NCBI GenBank assembly: GCA_964627855.1
Contig: CAZVLE010000077.1
Span: forward strand, 1 to 12,353
Reading direction: 5' to 3'
Origin: CAZVLE01 sp964627855
Lineage (GTDB): Bacteria; Bacillota; Dethiobacteria; DTU022
DNA: 12,353 nt
In this document: positions 1 to 6,600 of the stretch, one piece after another
Numbering within the stretch: position 1 is the first letter of the stretch
Layout of the letters: each line of letters opens with the position of its first letter
Program-made: the position numbers and the translations under genes
The notes under the pieces: model-generated
Database searches by the model: none
What the model was told of the DNA's origin: nothing
The model's input: the letters and a program-made list of their open reading frames with translations, nothing else

Positions 1-1
1 T

Positions 2-214
2 TCTTCGGGCCGGGTTTACCCATTCGGAAGCTGCTACCTGCTAAGGGATGGTGAAGAGCTAACGCTTTATGGTGAGCAATTTAAAGTTGCTGCCGCCCAA
101 AAATACAATAAAATTGGCGCAGTTAAAGCAGTATACCCGGTTATCTACCTGGCGGCAGTTCCACCAACTGATTGCTGCAGTTACTTATTCGCTTCCTTTT
201 TCCCCCGCCTGTAA
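2..214 (+). CDS. 3' end of an unrecognised protein (5' end outside window)
   Basis: An open frame runs from base 2 to a TAA at 212-214, about 70 residues, with no start because it is cut by the window edge. The residues look protein-like rather than random: a mix of charged and beta-strand-forming stretches (for example LLRDGEELTLYGEQFK, then AVKAVYPVIYLAAVPP). I do not recognise the family. The other forward frames and the reverse frames of bases 1-180 all contain stops. The last 34 bases overlap the end of the convergent PrsW gene, so the final residues may be read-out into that gene's 3' end. About 71 open codons can arise by chance at a few percent, so this is a moderate call. Confidence 0.42.
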   Translation, partial: SSGRVYPFGSCYLLRDGEELTLYGEQFKVAAAQKYNKIGAVKAVYPVIYLAAVPPTDCCSYLFASFFPRL

Positions 215-1224
215 GAGAGTTCCAGTAGAAAACCGATCGTAAAAGGGATAAAGGTAATGATGATCAAGCCGATAAAAATATCCCAGATTTCGGATGCGTT
301 GCTTCCTGCATAAGTGCCGAGAAGGGCTAAAAACCAGAGCAGGATTGTCATCGCCAATATTATTCTGCCCAGGACAGCCTTCCAGGTTTCCTTTTTCGCT
401 GAAATTACATGAGCGTCAATTGAGTCCGTGGGCACTTCCCCGTTTTGCGGGGCTGAAGCCTGTGGTTTATGCGAGTTCGTAGTGGCTGATGCGACAATAA
501 ATGGCTCAGTCCCGGGTGGTGAACCATGAATTGGTTCCCTCTGTTCATAGGATGCGGCAATTGAAATTTTTCTGCCGCGATGTAAAAGTTTATAGCCGAA
601 AAAATATACGCCGAACATGAGGGGGATAAAGAGCAAAGCCAGCAGGCTCTCGGCTGATACCAGGGTATTGTAGAGGGCATGGATCAGGTAGGCTATCAGC
701 AGGCCGCGCATAATAAGCGCCTTCGGTTTTGCCTGGCCTGAAAATCTGGCCAGTCCTGCGTGATAACCGACAATAATACCGCAAAAAGTGTGGATTGGGA
801 TTGAAGTAAAGGCCCGCAATACTCCGGTAGAAAAACCGTAATCAAGCACGTAAAAAATATTTTCGAACAGGGCAAACCCGAGGGCTCCGGCCCCGTAAAA
901 TACAATGCCGTCATTTATTTCATTATAAAAATGCTTATTGCGCAGGTAGATGTAGATGAATAAAAACTTGAAGAGTTCTTCGCTGGGAGCTACCAGCAGG
1001 AAAGATTCGAAAAAGGCCCCGGTCAAGCCACTAATCTGAAAAAGAGCCATATTTTCAAAGGCAAGTTGAATGATTATAGCCGGAACAGTGCTTAAAGCCC
1101 CAACCGCCATGGCCGCCATGATAGTGCGCATCGATTCAGGCTCATGCCGATCCATCCAGTAAATGAAGTACATGAATCCCAGCGGTGGCGCAATTGCTAC
1201 AATAAAGAGCAGGATAATCTCCAT
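181..1224 (-). CDS. prsW: PrsW-family intramembrane metalloprotease
   Basis: Predicted multi-pass membrane protease of the PrsW (M82) family. In Bacillus subtilis, PrsW makes the first cut in the anti-sigma factor RsiW and so activates an ECF sigma factor. Family motifs are all visible: EELFK (Glu82, Glu83, Lys86), FEN at 120-122, a histidine in the IPIHTFCG segment (His145), and HALYN (His182, Asn186). The core with its spans covers about residues 1-215. A polar linker (about 217-280) and two further spans (about 286-305 and 313-335) make it longer (347 aa) than a minimal PrsW. I chose the ATG at 1224 because AGGAG lies 9 bases upstream; an in-frame TTG at 1230 would sit only 3 bases from it. 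It lies downstream of the DUF2207 gene on the same strand, but 543 bp away. The family call is firm; the substrate is inferred. Confidence 0.9.
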   Translation of the reverse strand: MEIILLFIVAIAPPLGFMYFIYWMDRHEPESMRTIMAAMAVGALSTVPAIIIQLAFENMALFQISGLTGAFFESFLLVAPSEELFKFLFIYIYLRNKHFYNEINDGIVFYGAGALGFALFENIFYVLDYGFSTGVLRAFTSIPIHTFCGIIVGYHAGLARFSGQAKPKALIMRGLLIAYLIHALYNTLVSAESLLALLFIPLMFGVYFFGYKLLHRGRKISIAASYEQREPIHGSPPGTEPFIVASATTNSHKPQASAPQNGEVPTDSIDAHVISAKKETWKAVLGRIILAMTILLWFLALLGTYAGSNASEIWDIFIGLIIITFIPFTIGFLLELSYRRGKKEANK

Positions 1225-1233
1225 CAACAATTA

Positions 1234-1238
1234 CTCCT
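1234..1238 (-). promoter_or_regulatory. Ribosome binding site deciding the PrsW start
   Basis: AGGAG on the minus strand, 9 bases before the ATG at 1224 and 3 bases before an upstream in-frame TTG. The spacing favours the ATG. Confidence 0.7.
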
Positions 1239-1443
1239 GTTATTGTTTTCTAGCCTTAATACATTTCATGATATTATGGCCTTGCTGAAAAAGCAAACGC
1301 CATGGCCAGTTAAGTCTTTCAGTATGGCCCCGGCCAGCGGTGCGGTCACCCTCACTCCACCCAATTCATTCGCCTCATGCCTTCAGGGCCCAAGCGGCTG
1401 CCGCAAAAAAAGACAATCTAAAGGCTCCCTCAGAGCGCCAGAA

Positions 1444-1502
1444 ATGATAAAGTAAAGCTGCTGGGCGCCAAAAGGTTGCTTGGAGCCCAGAGTATGATAA
1501 AG
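1444..1502. repeat. Hairpin flanked by a 9-bp direct repeat
   Basis: CTGGGCGCC (1461-1469) can pair with GGAGCCCAG (1482-1490), with one mismatch and a 12-base loop. It is flanked by identical copies of ATGATAAAG at 1444-1452 and 1494-1502. The arrangement resembles a small palindromic element with a target duplication, but nine bases could also match by chance. Confidence 0.4.
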
Positions 1503-1767
1503 GTGAAAGGACTCATTCCAAAGGTGATTGCTTTCCGCGGGCTACCTTCCCGGCTCCGGAACGATAGGTGCAATGCCGGTAAGGCTCCCCTCAACTGGCA
1601 AACCGGCTTCCGTGCGCGACCCACATTTGATCTTATTTTTGTGATCATGGTCTTTTCTTCTTGCTTGCAGGACAGTTTAAAATTTTTGCAGGTCCCGCAA
1701 ACTCACGCTCTGCATGCTTTTTTATGATCGCCTGGCAGCTCTGCTTTAATACCCGTTAAGGGTTTTT

Positions 1768-3672
1768 CTACCGGGCACGGCCGCCTCCGCCGCTCCGGCC
1801 TCTACTGCTGCTCCCGCCCCTGGAAAACCCGCCGCTGGAACCGGACCGCGAAGAAAAACTACCGGATGATCTGGCGCTTGAGGCGGTGGCTATTGCTCTG
1901 AAAGCCGTTCTGCTGGCGCTGTTTACGGTGGTATTTAGGGAGCTGGTCATGGTATTGATGCTGTTGAACATGGAAGCGCCTCTTGCTGCCGGGAGGGCAG
2001 ACCAGCTGGTTTGGCTAATGGTAGATTCCTTGTGCAGGTTGGGAAAAACGATAGCAAGCTGGTCGATAACTTGCTTGGCAACACCCAATACTACGGCATA
2101 AACAAGGTAATGTTCCCAGACTGAAATTGAAGGGACGCTACTGCGATCAAGGCGGGAAAAATGCAGGAGAAAGCGCCGGAATGCTTTCCACTTAGCCAGT
2201 TGGTCGGCTCCGTACTCGGTATAGCCTTGTCTGGGTGAGGCAAAGGCCAGAACCAGGGGAGATAAAAATAAGGCGATGGCTAGCATATAGAGCCCCCAGA
2301 GGAAGAGGGCAAAGAAGCTGAGGATGAACATAGCCAGTAAGGGCAGACAACCCCATTTGAGAAAAGAAATTTTTCTATAGAACTGCTGTTTTTCGCCCAG
2401 GGTGACGAGTGCATTTTGCCAGCTCTGATAGAAACTGTGGAACATCCTCGGTTTTTTACGGGCAAATGCGCCAACCTGGGTGAAGGCGACCGATTCTGAG
2501 GATTCCCCTCCATCTTCCTGGTTACTGGCATACTCCTGATATACCGTATCAAAAAGAAAATCTAACACCTCTTTTTCGATCGGTAAAGGGGTGTTGCTAT
2601 TAATAAGTTTAACCAGCCGGAAGTCAGTCTGGTTCTTCTTGCCGCCGGGGCTGAACTCTTCAATACGCAGGTAACCCTGGCGGGCCAGATTAAGAATTGC
2701 AGCCGACAGAAATTCGTTGCGCACCTTTTTCCGGTACCACAGGTAACCGGCAATTTCCGGCGGATAGGTGCCTGGTAACTGGCGATAATATTCGCCTTTG
2801 TAAGCATTTTTTTTATTCAGGGCCTTCTTCCACACCTTGTAGAGAATAAAGATAACAATAAGCAAGAGAGCCAAAGTGTAGTAGGGTTGGTACCTGGCAG
2901 CTAGACGGTAAATGTTGGCCTGGGTGGCAGAGTGCTTTTCTTCAGCAAGGATGGCGGGGAAGGCCTCTTTTCCACTAAAATCGGTGGCTTCAGGTACAAG
3001 ATGCAGGGGAAAGACTACTCTTCCCTCAAGAAAGGTGTTTGCCGGCAGGGGCGATACGGTCCAGGTGACTGTTCGGGAATCGACTATTTCCACTTCGCCG
3101 TGGTAGGGACCGTGTCCCCAGGCAAAAAGCTCTTCTTCAGAGGTTTCCCCGGGGAGGGTAAGAGTAACCGTGACCTTGCCGGTAGGGTTATCCCAACCAT
3201 CACCAATAAAAACATAATAGAGCTCTGCCACATCGTTATGGGCAATTACGGCATCCCTGGCTATGTATTCAAGGGTAAAGGTTCTTTCTTCATTCAAGGC
3301 ATCAAAGCTCCAGTCGACGGCAAAAAAGTCGGCGCCGAAAACTTTAATCGAATAAGTTCCAGGTTCAAAGGTTGGGAAATCTTCAACAAGTCTGTAATAG
3401 TAGTTGTCTTCACGGATTATGATCTGGTTGTAGAGGGCGATTCCGGCAAAATCGATTGTTTGCTCGAAGCCCCGATATTGACCGGTAAAATCAACGGTGC
3501 GGTGTTCTGTAATTTTCAGGTCGCCCTCCGGCAAGATCTCGGCCTGTATTTCTACTTCAATAATATCCAGTGAACGTGCTTCCGCTGTAGATGCCGCAAT
3601 TGACAGAAATAATACTAGAGCGCCTGTAAGAAGAGATATTATAGTGATCCATTTGCCGGGTTTCTTGCTCAT
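1768..3672 (-). CDS. DUF2207 domain membrane protein with Gly/Ser/Arg tail
   Basis: 634-aa envelope protein of unknown biochemical role. Order of parts: signal peptide (about 1-32, ending AEA), an extracellular beta-rich DUF2207 domain (about 33-225), a membrane span (about 264-283), a cytoplasmic region with a YPPEIAGYL motif (about 303-311), a paired hydrophobic segment (about 440-480), the segment WEHYLVYAVVLGVAKQVIDQ (519-538) that is typical of the C-terminal part of these proteins, and a low-complexity Ser/Gly/Arg tail (about 600-634). The length suits the family. The ATG at 3672 starts a good signal peptide; its ribosome site is weak (AGAGAGG about 10 bases upstream). It is divergent from the ECF sigma operon and shares a 270-bp intergenic region with it. 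The family assignment is from recall of the motif pattern; the function is unknown. Confidence 0.88.
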   Translation of the reverse strand: MSKKPGKWITIISLLTGALVLFLSIAASTAEARSLDIIEVEIQAEILPEGDLKITEHRTVDFTGQYRGFEQTIDFAGIALYNQIIIREDNYYYRLVEDFPTFEPGTYSIKVFGADFFAVDWSFDALNEERTFTLEYIARDAVIAHNDVAELYYVFIGDGWDNPTGKVTVTLTLPGETSEEELFAWGHGPYHGEVEIVDSRTVTWTVSPLPANTFLEGRVVFPLHLVPEATDFSGKEAFPAILAEEKHSATQANIYRLAARYQPYYTLALLLIVIFILYKVWKKALNKKNAYKGEYYRQLPGTYPPEIAGYLWYRKKVRNEFLSAAILNLARQGYLRIEEFSPGGKKNQTDFRLVKLINSNTPLPIEKEVLDFLFDTVYQEYASNQEDGGESSESVAFTQVGAFARKKPRMFHSFYQSWQNALVTLGEKQQFYRKISFLKWGCLPLLAMFILSFFALFLWGLYMLAIALFLSPLVLAFASPRQGYTEYGADQLAKWKAFRRFLLHFSRLDRSSVPSISVWEHYLVYAVVLGVAKQVIDQLAIVFPNLHKESTISQTSWSALPAARGASMFNSINTMTSSLNTTVNSASRTAFRAIATASSARSSGSFSSRSGSSGGFSRGGSSSRGRSGGGGRAR

Positions 3673-3734
3673 TTAAGCCTGGCCTCTCTGGTTTGCCTGT
3701 TGATAGAGTACATTTAAGCCAAACAATACATCAC

Positions 3735-3814
3735 CTATAGTTATTACCTGAGGACTTCGTATATAAAGAAATTCACCAGGAACGTCATTTTCCCTGCTAT
3801 TCTAATCACCTCAG
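3735..3814. repeat. Imperfect 18-bp direct repeat in divergent intergenic region
   Basis: The stretches at 3735-3752 (ctatagttattacctgag) and 3797-3814 (ctattctaatcacctcag) match at 13 of 18 positions and start 62 bp apart, about six helical turns. They could be paired regulator sites upstream of the DUF2207 gene; the similarity is modest. Confidence 0.25.
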
Positions 3815-3844
3815 AAGACAGTCCTGATTTTTTCCTGCTGTCTT
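3815..3844. repeat. Perfect 7-bp inverted repeat, candidate operator
   Basis: AAGACAG (3815-3821) and CTGTCTT (3838-3844) are separated by 16 bases, between the divergent DUF2207 gene and the sigma operon, just upstream of the candidate -35 at 3882. No gene ends here, so an operator fits better than a terminator. Confidence 0.35.
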
Positions 3845-3881
3845 TATCTCCTGCAACATAAAACACTATGAAAAGACCTTT

Positions 3882-3917
3882 TTGACATGACTATGAAGCG
3901 GCAAAAAAATATATAAT
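3882..3917 (+). promoter_or_regulatory. Candidate promoter of the ECF sigma operon
   Basis: A perfect TTGACA lies at 3882-3887, and an A/T run includes TATAAT at 3912-3917. Pairing these two gives a 24-base spacer, which is too long. With a 17-base spacer the -10 would be AAAAAT at 3905-3910. The region is promoter-like, but the exact -10 is unclear. I could not identify a clear ECF-type promoter that would show autoregulation. Confidence 0.45.
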
Positions 3918-3942
3918 TTGATCAGACTTTTTTCAAGCTGTT

Positions 3943-4476
3943 GTGTATATACAGGTGGAAGTTGAAACTGGTGGTGTCTTTTTGCAAAGCTTGCTGCAGG
4001 ATATGGTTGAAAGATACGGAGATCGCATATATCGCCTGGCCTTGCGCTATACCGGTGACTGTAATCAGGCCCAGGATATAACTCAGGATACTTTCCTGAA
4101 AGCCTTTGAAAATATGGATCGTTTCGACAGCACCAGAGAACCAGGGCCCTGGCTTTTTACGATAGCCACCAATATTTGCCGTAATTGGCTACGGGACAAC
4201 CGGGAGACCCCTGTTGAAAGAATTGAAGATTTCAGCCAGGCAGTGAGAAACAGTCCTGAGACAATAATTCTTGAAAGAGAAAAGGAACGTGAATTGGTCC
4301 TGGCGCTAGATCAACTGCCGCAGATTTACCGGGAAGTGATTTTACTCAAGCATGTCGGTGAACTAAACTACCAGGAAATTTGTCAGACCCTGGGCCTTGA
4401 GTTAAGCCTGGTTAAGAACAGGCTTTACCGGGGCCGCCTGATGCTGAAAGACCTGCTGTTGAAGGGGAGTGAATGA
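3943..4476 (+). CDS. ECF-type RNA polymerase sigma factor
   Basis: Extracytoplasmic-function sigma factor of up to 177 aa that would direct RNA polymerase to envelope-stress-type promoters. Region 2 spans about residues 18-88, with the typical RYGDRIYRLALRYTGD helix, DITQDTFLKAF (45-55) and PWLFTIATNICRNWLRD (69-85). Region 4 spans about 120-172, with the helix-turn-helix core LNYQEICQTLGL followed by VKNRLYRGR. The start is uncertain. GTG at 3943 has no clear ribosome site; TTG at 3982, with GGTGG 7 bases upstream, would give the compact N-terminus usual for the family (MQSLLQDMVERYGD). The anti-sigma gene follows at once, with its ribosome site inside this gene's last codons, so the two are probably translationally coupled. 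Confidence 0.92.
   Translation: MYIQVEVETGGVFLQSLLQDMVERYGDRIYRLALRYTGDCNQAQDITQDTFLKAFENMDRFDSTREPGPWLFTIATNICRNWLRDNRETPVERIEDFSQAVRNSPETIILEREKERELVLALDQLPQIYREVILLKHVGELNYQEICQTLGLELSLVKNRLYRGRLMLKDLLLKGSE
4462..4469 (+). promoter_or_regulatory. Ribosome binding site of the anti-sigma gene
   Basis: AAGGGGAG lies inside the 3' end of the sigma gene, 11 bases before ATG 4481. An alternative GTG at 4469 overlaps this site and has no other site upstream, so ATG 4481 is preferred. Confidence 0.55.
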
Positions 4477-4480
4477 ATTA

Positions 4481-4960
4481 ATGAGAAAGTGCCCTGATAT
4501 TTTGACTATCCAGGCCGTGATTGACGGGGAAGAAAGTAACAGGCAGATATTATCCCATCTTAAGGAATGCACAAGATGCAGCCGGAAATACCAGGAGCTC
4601 AATACTATGGTCAATATAGCTGCCAGTATCAATTCTAATGCAAAACTACCTGAGCACTTCTTTGCAGGACTGGTCACAAAAACCAGGCCCCGGGTTTTTC
4701 CGACAGCCCTGGTTGCAGCGTTGCTTTTCTTCATAACCATTCTCAGTGCTTACCTGGTCAATCCCGGCTTCATACAATGGTGGCTTTCTGCCGGCATTAC
4801 CCACCAGTTGGGTTACCTGATAGACTTGAGTTTTCACTTTCTCTATATTGGTCATGCCGCCGGACCGGTCGGGATTATTACAGCCCTGACGGTGCTTGTT
4901 TTGCTGGAAGTTGTATTACTAACCTATTTGAGAAACGCGGAGGGACAAACTAATGGTTAA
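4481..4960 (+). CDS. Zinc-finger (ZAS) anti-sigma factor, multi-span membrane
   Basis: 159-aa membrane-bound anti-sigma factor expected to bind and silence the sigma factor encoded just upstream. The cytoplasmic N-terminus carries the zinc-binding anti-sigma signature: Cys4, then IDGEE, then His26-x3-Cys30-x2-Cys33. A short linker leads to hydrophobic segments at about 74-94, 108-125 and 128-150. The outside loops are very short, so unlike RsiW-type factors there is no obvious large external sensor domain; signal sensing probably involves the membrane or a partner. It begins 4 bases after the sigma stop codon. Its end overlaps the next start by 8 bases, so the three genes form one operon. A PrsW-type protease in the neighbourhood is a candidate to destroy it. 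Confidence 0.88.
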   Translation: MRKCPDILTIQAVIDGEESNRQILSHLKECTRCSRKYQELNTMVNIAASINSNAKLPEHFFAGLVTKTRPRVFPTALVAALLFFITILSAYLVNPGFIQWWLSAGITHQLGYLIDLSFHFLYIGHAAGPVGIITALTVLVLLEVVLLTYLRNAEGQTNG

Positions 4961-6317
4961 AGACAAGTTAACAAAGAAGCGGTTAATTCCCCTGGCAATT
5001 TTTCTGGGTCTACTGCTTATACCTACCCTTTCAGCCCTGGGTCAGGGAGAAACGCTTATAAACGAGGATATCAATAAGGCTGTAGGGGATCTGGAAATAC
5101 CGCGGCAGACAATAGTCAACGGTGATGTTACTTTGAATGTAGGCGAATTGACCGTGCTGGGCATTGTTAACGGCAATGTTAACAGTAACATGGGCCAGGT
5201 AACGATTGCTGGAGATGTTAACGGTGACCTTGAAACCAACATGGGTAAGGTATTTATTACCGGGAATGTGAGTGGCAATGTAAAAACGCGCATGGGTGAA
5301 GTTGTTATCGATGGATCGGTCGGGGGCAACATCAATTCAGACCTTGGCGCAGCTTTAATTGGCGGATCAGTTGGTGGTGACATTGGGTCCGGCTTCGGCG
5401 AATTGCAGATTAGCGGTGTGGTAGCCGGTGATGTGCACAGCAAGGGCGGAAAGGTGATTGTAACCGGTGTTGTTGAGGGGGATGTTATTCTCGATCAGGG
5501 TGTTGTTGAACTTGGTCCCGAAGCGATCGTTTCGGGCCGGGTTTATGTTGCCCGCGGAGTTGTGAACAAGGCTGCTTCCGCTTCGGTCGGTTCACTTGAA
5601 GTAGGTGAAGAGCTTAGCCTTGCAGAGGCCGAAGGTACAGAAACAGATCCTGCTTACAACTTTGATGGAATTGATGATAATTATATCAACAGCATAGCCG
5701 AGAGAATTGTCAGGGAAGTAAACCGTGGTTTGCGTAATGTTGATTTGATGCCTGGAATGTCACGCGATTGGATTTTTCATCGTTATTCCTTTCCCGGTTT
5801 CTATGGCAGTATTGCCCGTAACGTGATAAACATGTTAATACTTTTTGCGCTTGCGGCTCTTACTTTTACTCTTTTTCCAAAGCAGACCAGGACAGCCGGT
5901 GATGCTATTTCTGAAAAAACCGGTCCCGTAATCGGTTGGGGTCTTCTTGCGGCCATACTGGCCATTCCCCTCATGATTCTTCTCGCTATAACAATAATCG
6001 GGATACCGCTGATTATTGTTGAAATAATCTTTCTTGCCGCTGCAGGGGTCCTTGGTTACTGCAGTCTGACTCTAGCCATTGGTGAAAGAATTGTCGGCAC
6101 CACTTCAGCAAGGCAGATCAATCCGCTAGGAGCCATTGCCATCGGGGTCCTGGTTGTCGGTTTGATTGGAATGATTCCGCTCGTTGGAGCGCTTGTTTCC
6201 CTGGCTGTATTTGTTTTAGCCGTCGGGGCAGCATTGGTCACTCGCTTTGGCTCGCTTAAGCCGGAAACAGTGATCAACATGCCTGTAAAAAATGGGGATG
6301 ATGGAGCGCAAGAGTAG
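4953..6317 (+). CDS. Exported bactofilin-like beta-helix membrane protein
   Basis: 454 aa. The N-terminus (about 11-30) is a signal peptide or signal anchor. Residues about 45-205 form short tandem repeats with a hydrophobic/Gly/Asn pattern (for example NGDVTLN, AGDVNGDLETNMGKV, SGNVKTRMGEVVIDGSVGGN) typical of a right-handed beta-helix as in bactofilin/polymer-forming proteins. A polar stretch follows (about 210-285), then hydrophobic membrane segments (about 290-308, 325-380 and 391-430). The signal sequence implies that the helix lies outside the cytoplasm, unlike classic cytosolic bactofilins; this topology is inferred. ATG 4953 overlaps the anti-sigma stop and has GGAGGG 8 bases upstream. 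As the last gene of the sigma operon it may be the regulon's structural output or a part of the sensor. Confidence 0.85.
   Translation: MVKDKLTKKRLIPLAIFLGLLLIPTLSALGQGETLINEDINKAVGDLEIPRQTIVNGDVTLNVGELTVLGIVNGNVNSNMGQVTIAGDVNGDLETNMGKVFITGNVSGNVKTRMGEVVIDGSVGGNINSDLGAALIGGSVGGDIGSGFGELQISGVVAGDVHSKGGKVIVTGVVEGDVILDQGVVELGPEAIVSGRVYVARGVVNKAASASVGSLEVGEELSLAEAEGTETDPAYNFDGIDDNYINSIAERIVREVNRGLRNVDLMPGMSRDWIFHRYSFPGFYGSIARNVINMLILFALAALTFTLFPKQTRTAGDAISEKTGPVIGWGLLAAILAIPLMILLAITIIGIPLIIVEIIFLAAAGVLGYCSLTLAIGERIVGTTSARQINPLGAIAIGVLVVGLIGMIPLVGALVSLAVFVLAVGAALVTRFGSLKPETVINMPVKNGDDGAQE
5085..5567 (+). repeat. Coding tandem repeats forming a beta-helix
   Basis: Roughly eight to nine degenerate repeats of about 18-20 codons, recognisable by recurring GDV/GNV turns and a hydrophobic position before them. 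They are diverged at the DNA level, which suggests an old rather than a recent expansion. Confidence 0.65.
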
Positions 6318-6342
6318 AAAGAATAATACCGAATGTATCGAG

Positions 6343-6377
6343 CTGGTGGTCGCGCGAATTTCAGGCGCAGCCACCAG
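6343..6377. repeat. Hairpin downstream of the sigma operon
   Basis: CTGGTGG (6343-6349) pairs perfectly with CCACCAG (6371-6377), and a GCGC/GCGC pair lies within the loop. It starts 26 bases after the beta-helix gene's stop codon. No T-run follows, so it is at best a weak or Rho-assisted terminator or a 3'-end stabilising hairpin. Confidence 0.4.
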
Positions 6378-6571
6378 TTGCTTGAATGGTTATGAGGGTA
6401 ATTATATCTGTCTTATTGGTTGTTTGCCCGCTTTTCCAGCCACTGAGGTCTTTGTTAAAGGTGTTTTTACCATCGCCCGGTTGCAGATAGGGTAAGACCG
6501 AATTCTATTAGCATTGGATTGATTAGTTTGGATACAAACATTGTAACCCCTCTTTTCCTGTTTTCTCTCTT

Positions 6572-6600
6572 CCAGGGTTTACATGTGCGTCAAACCTTGG
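6572..6600 (-). repeat. Hairpin spanning the stop codon of the iron-sulfur protein gene
   Basis: CCAGGGTTT (6572-6580) pairs with AAACCTTGG (6592-6600) at 8 of 9 positions, with an 11-base loop that overlaps the stop codon. There is no T-run on either side, so it is only terminator-like. Confidence 0.35.

Larger units (their letters stand above)
1225..1767. other. 543-bp gene-free region, partly GC-rich, with hairpins
   Basis: This lies between the stop of the DUF2207 gene and the start of PrsW, both on the minus strand. No frame here has a convincing start site or a recognisable protein. The middle (about 1290-1620) is GC-rich and holds several inverted repeats: the hairpin at 1461-1490, a TGGCC-rich palindromic patch at about 1303-1335, and a GCCGGT/ACCGGC pair at about 1574-1605. 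It could be a structured RNA, a decayed gene or repeat element, or a long leader of PrsW. I do not recognise a known RNA family. Confidence 0.5.

Noticed and set aside
438..452. CCCCG/CGGGG hairpin
   Set aside because: It lies inside the PrsW coding sequence (polar linker) and is not followed by a T-run on a useful strand; probably chance.
1430..1727. Short open frames on both strands between the DUF2207 and PrsW genes
   Set aside because: Neither has a convincing ribosome site or recognisable composition, and the region looks structured rather than coding.
1752..1766. ACCC/GGGT mini-hairpin followed by TTTTT on the plus strand
   Set aside because: The stem has only four solid pairs, and no plus-strand gene ends nearby for it to terminate.
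2932..3573. 213-codon plus-strand open frame inside the DUF2207 gene
   Set aside because: It is wholly antisense to a protein with clear signal peptide, domain motifs and membrane spans, has no good ribosome site, and its product matches nothing recognisable.
5042..5443. 133-codon minus-strand open frame rich in Pro, Thr and Ser
   Set aside because: It is the antisense reading of the beta-helix repeats, whose regular Gly/Val/Asn pattern produces a long open frame by composition.
5085..5567. Tandem repeats considered as a CRISPR array or satellite
   Set aside because: The repeats are degenerate, in frame, and encode a regular beta-helix, without identical repeat/spacer units.
6292..6495. 67-codon plus-strand frame overlapping the end of the beta-helix gene
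   Set aside because: No separate ribosome site is apparent, the composition is unremarkable, and it runs through a hairpin; more likely chance.
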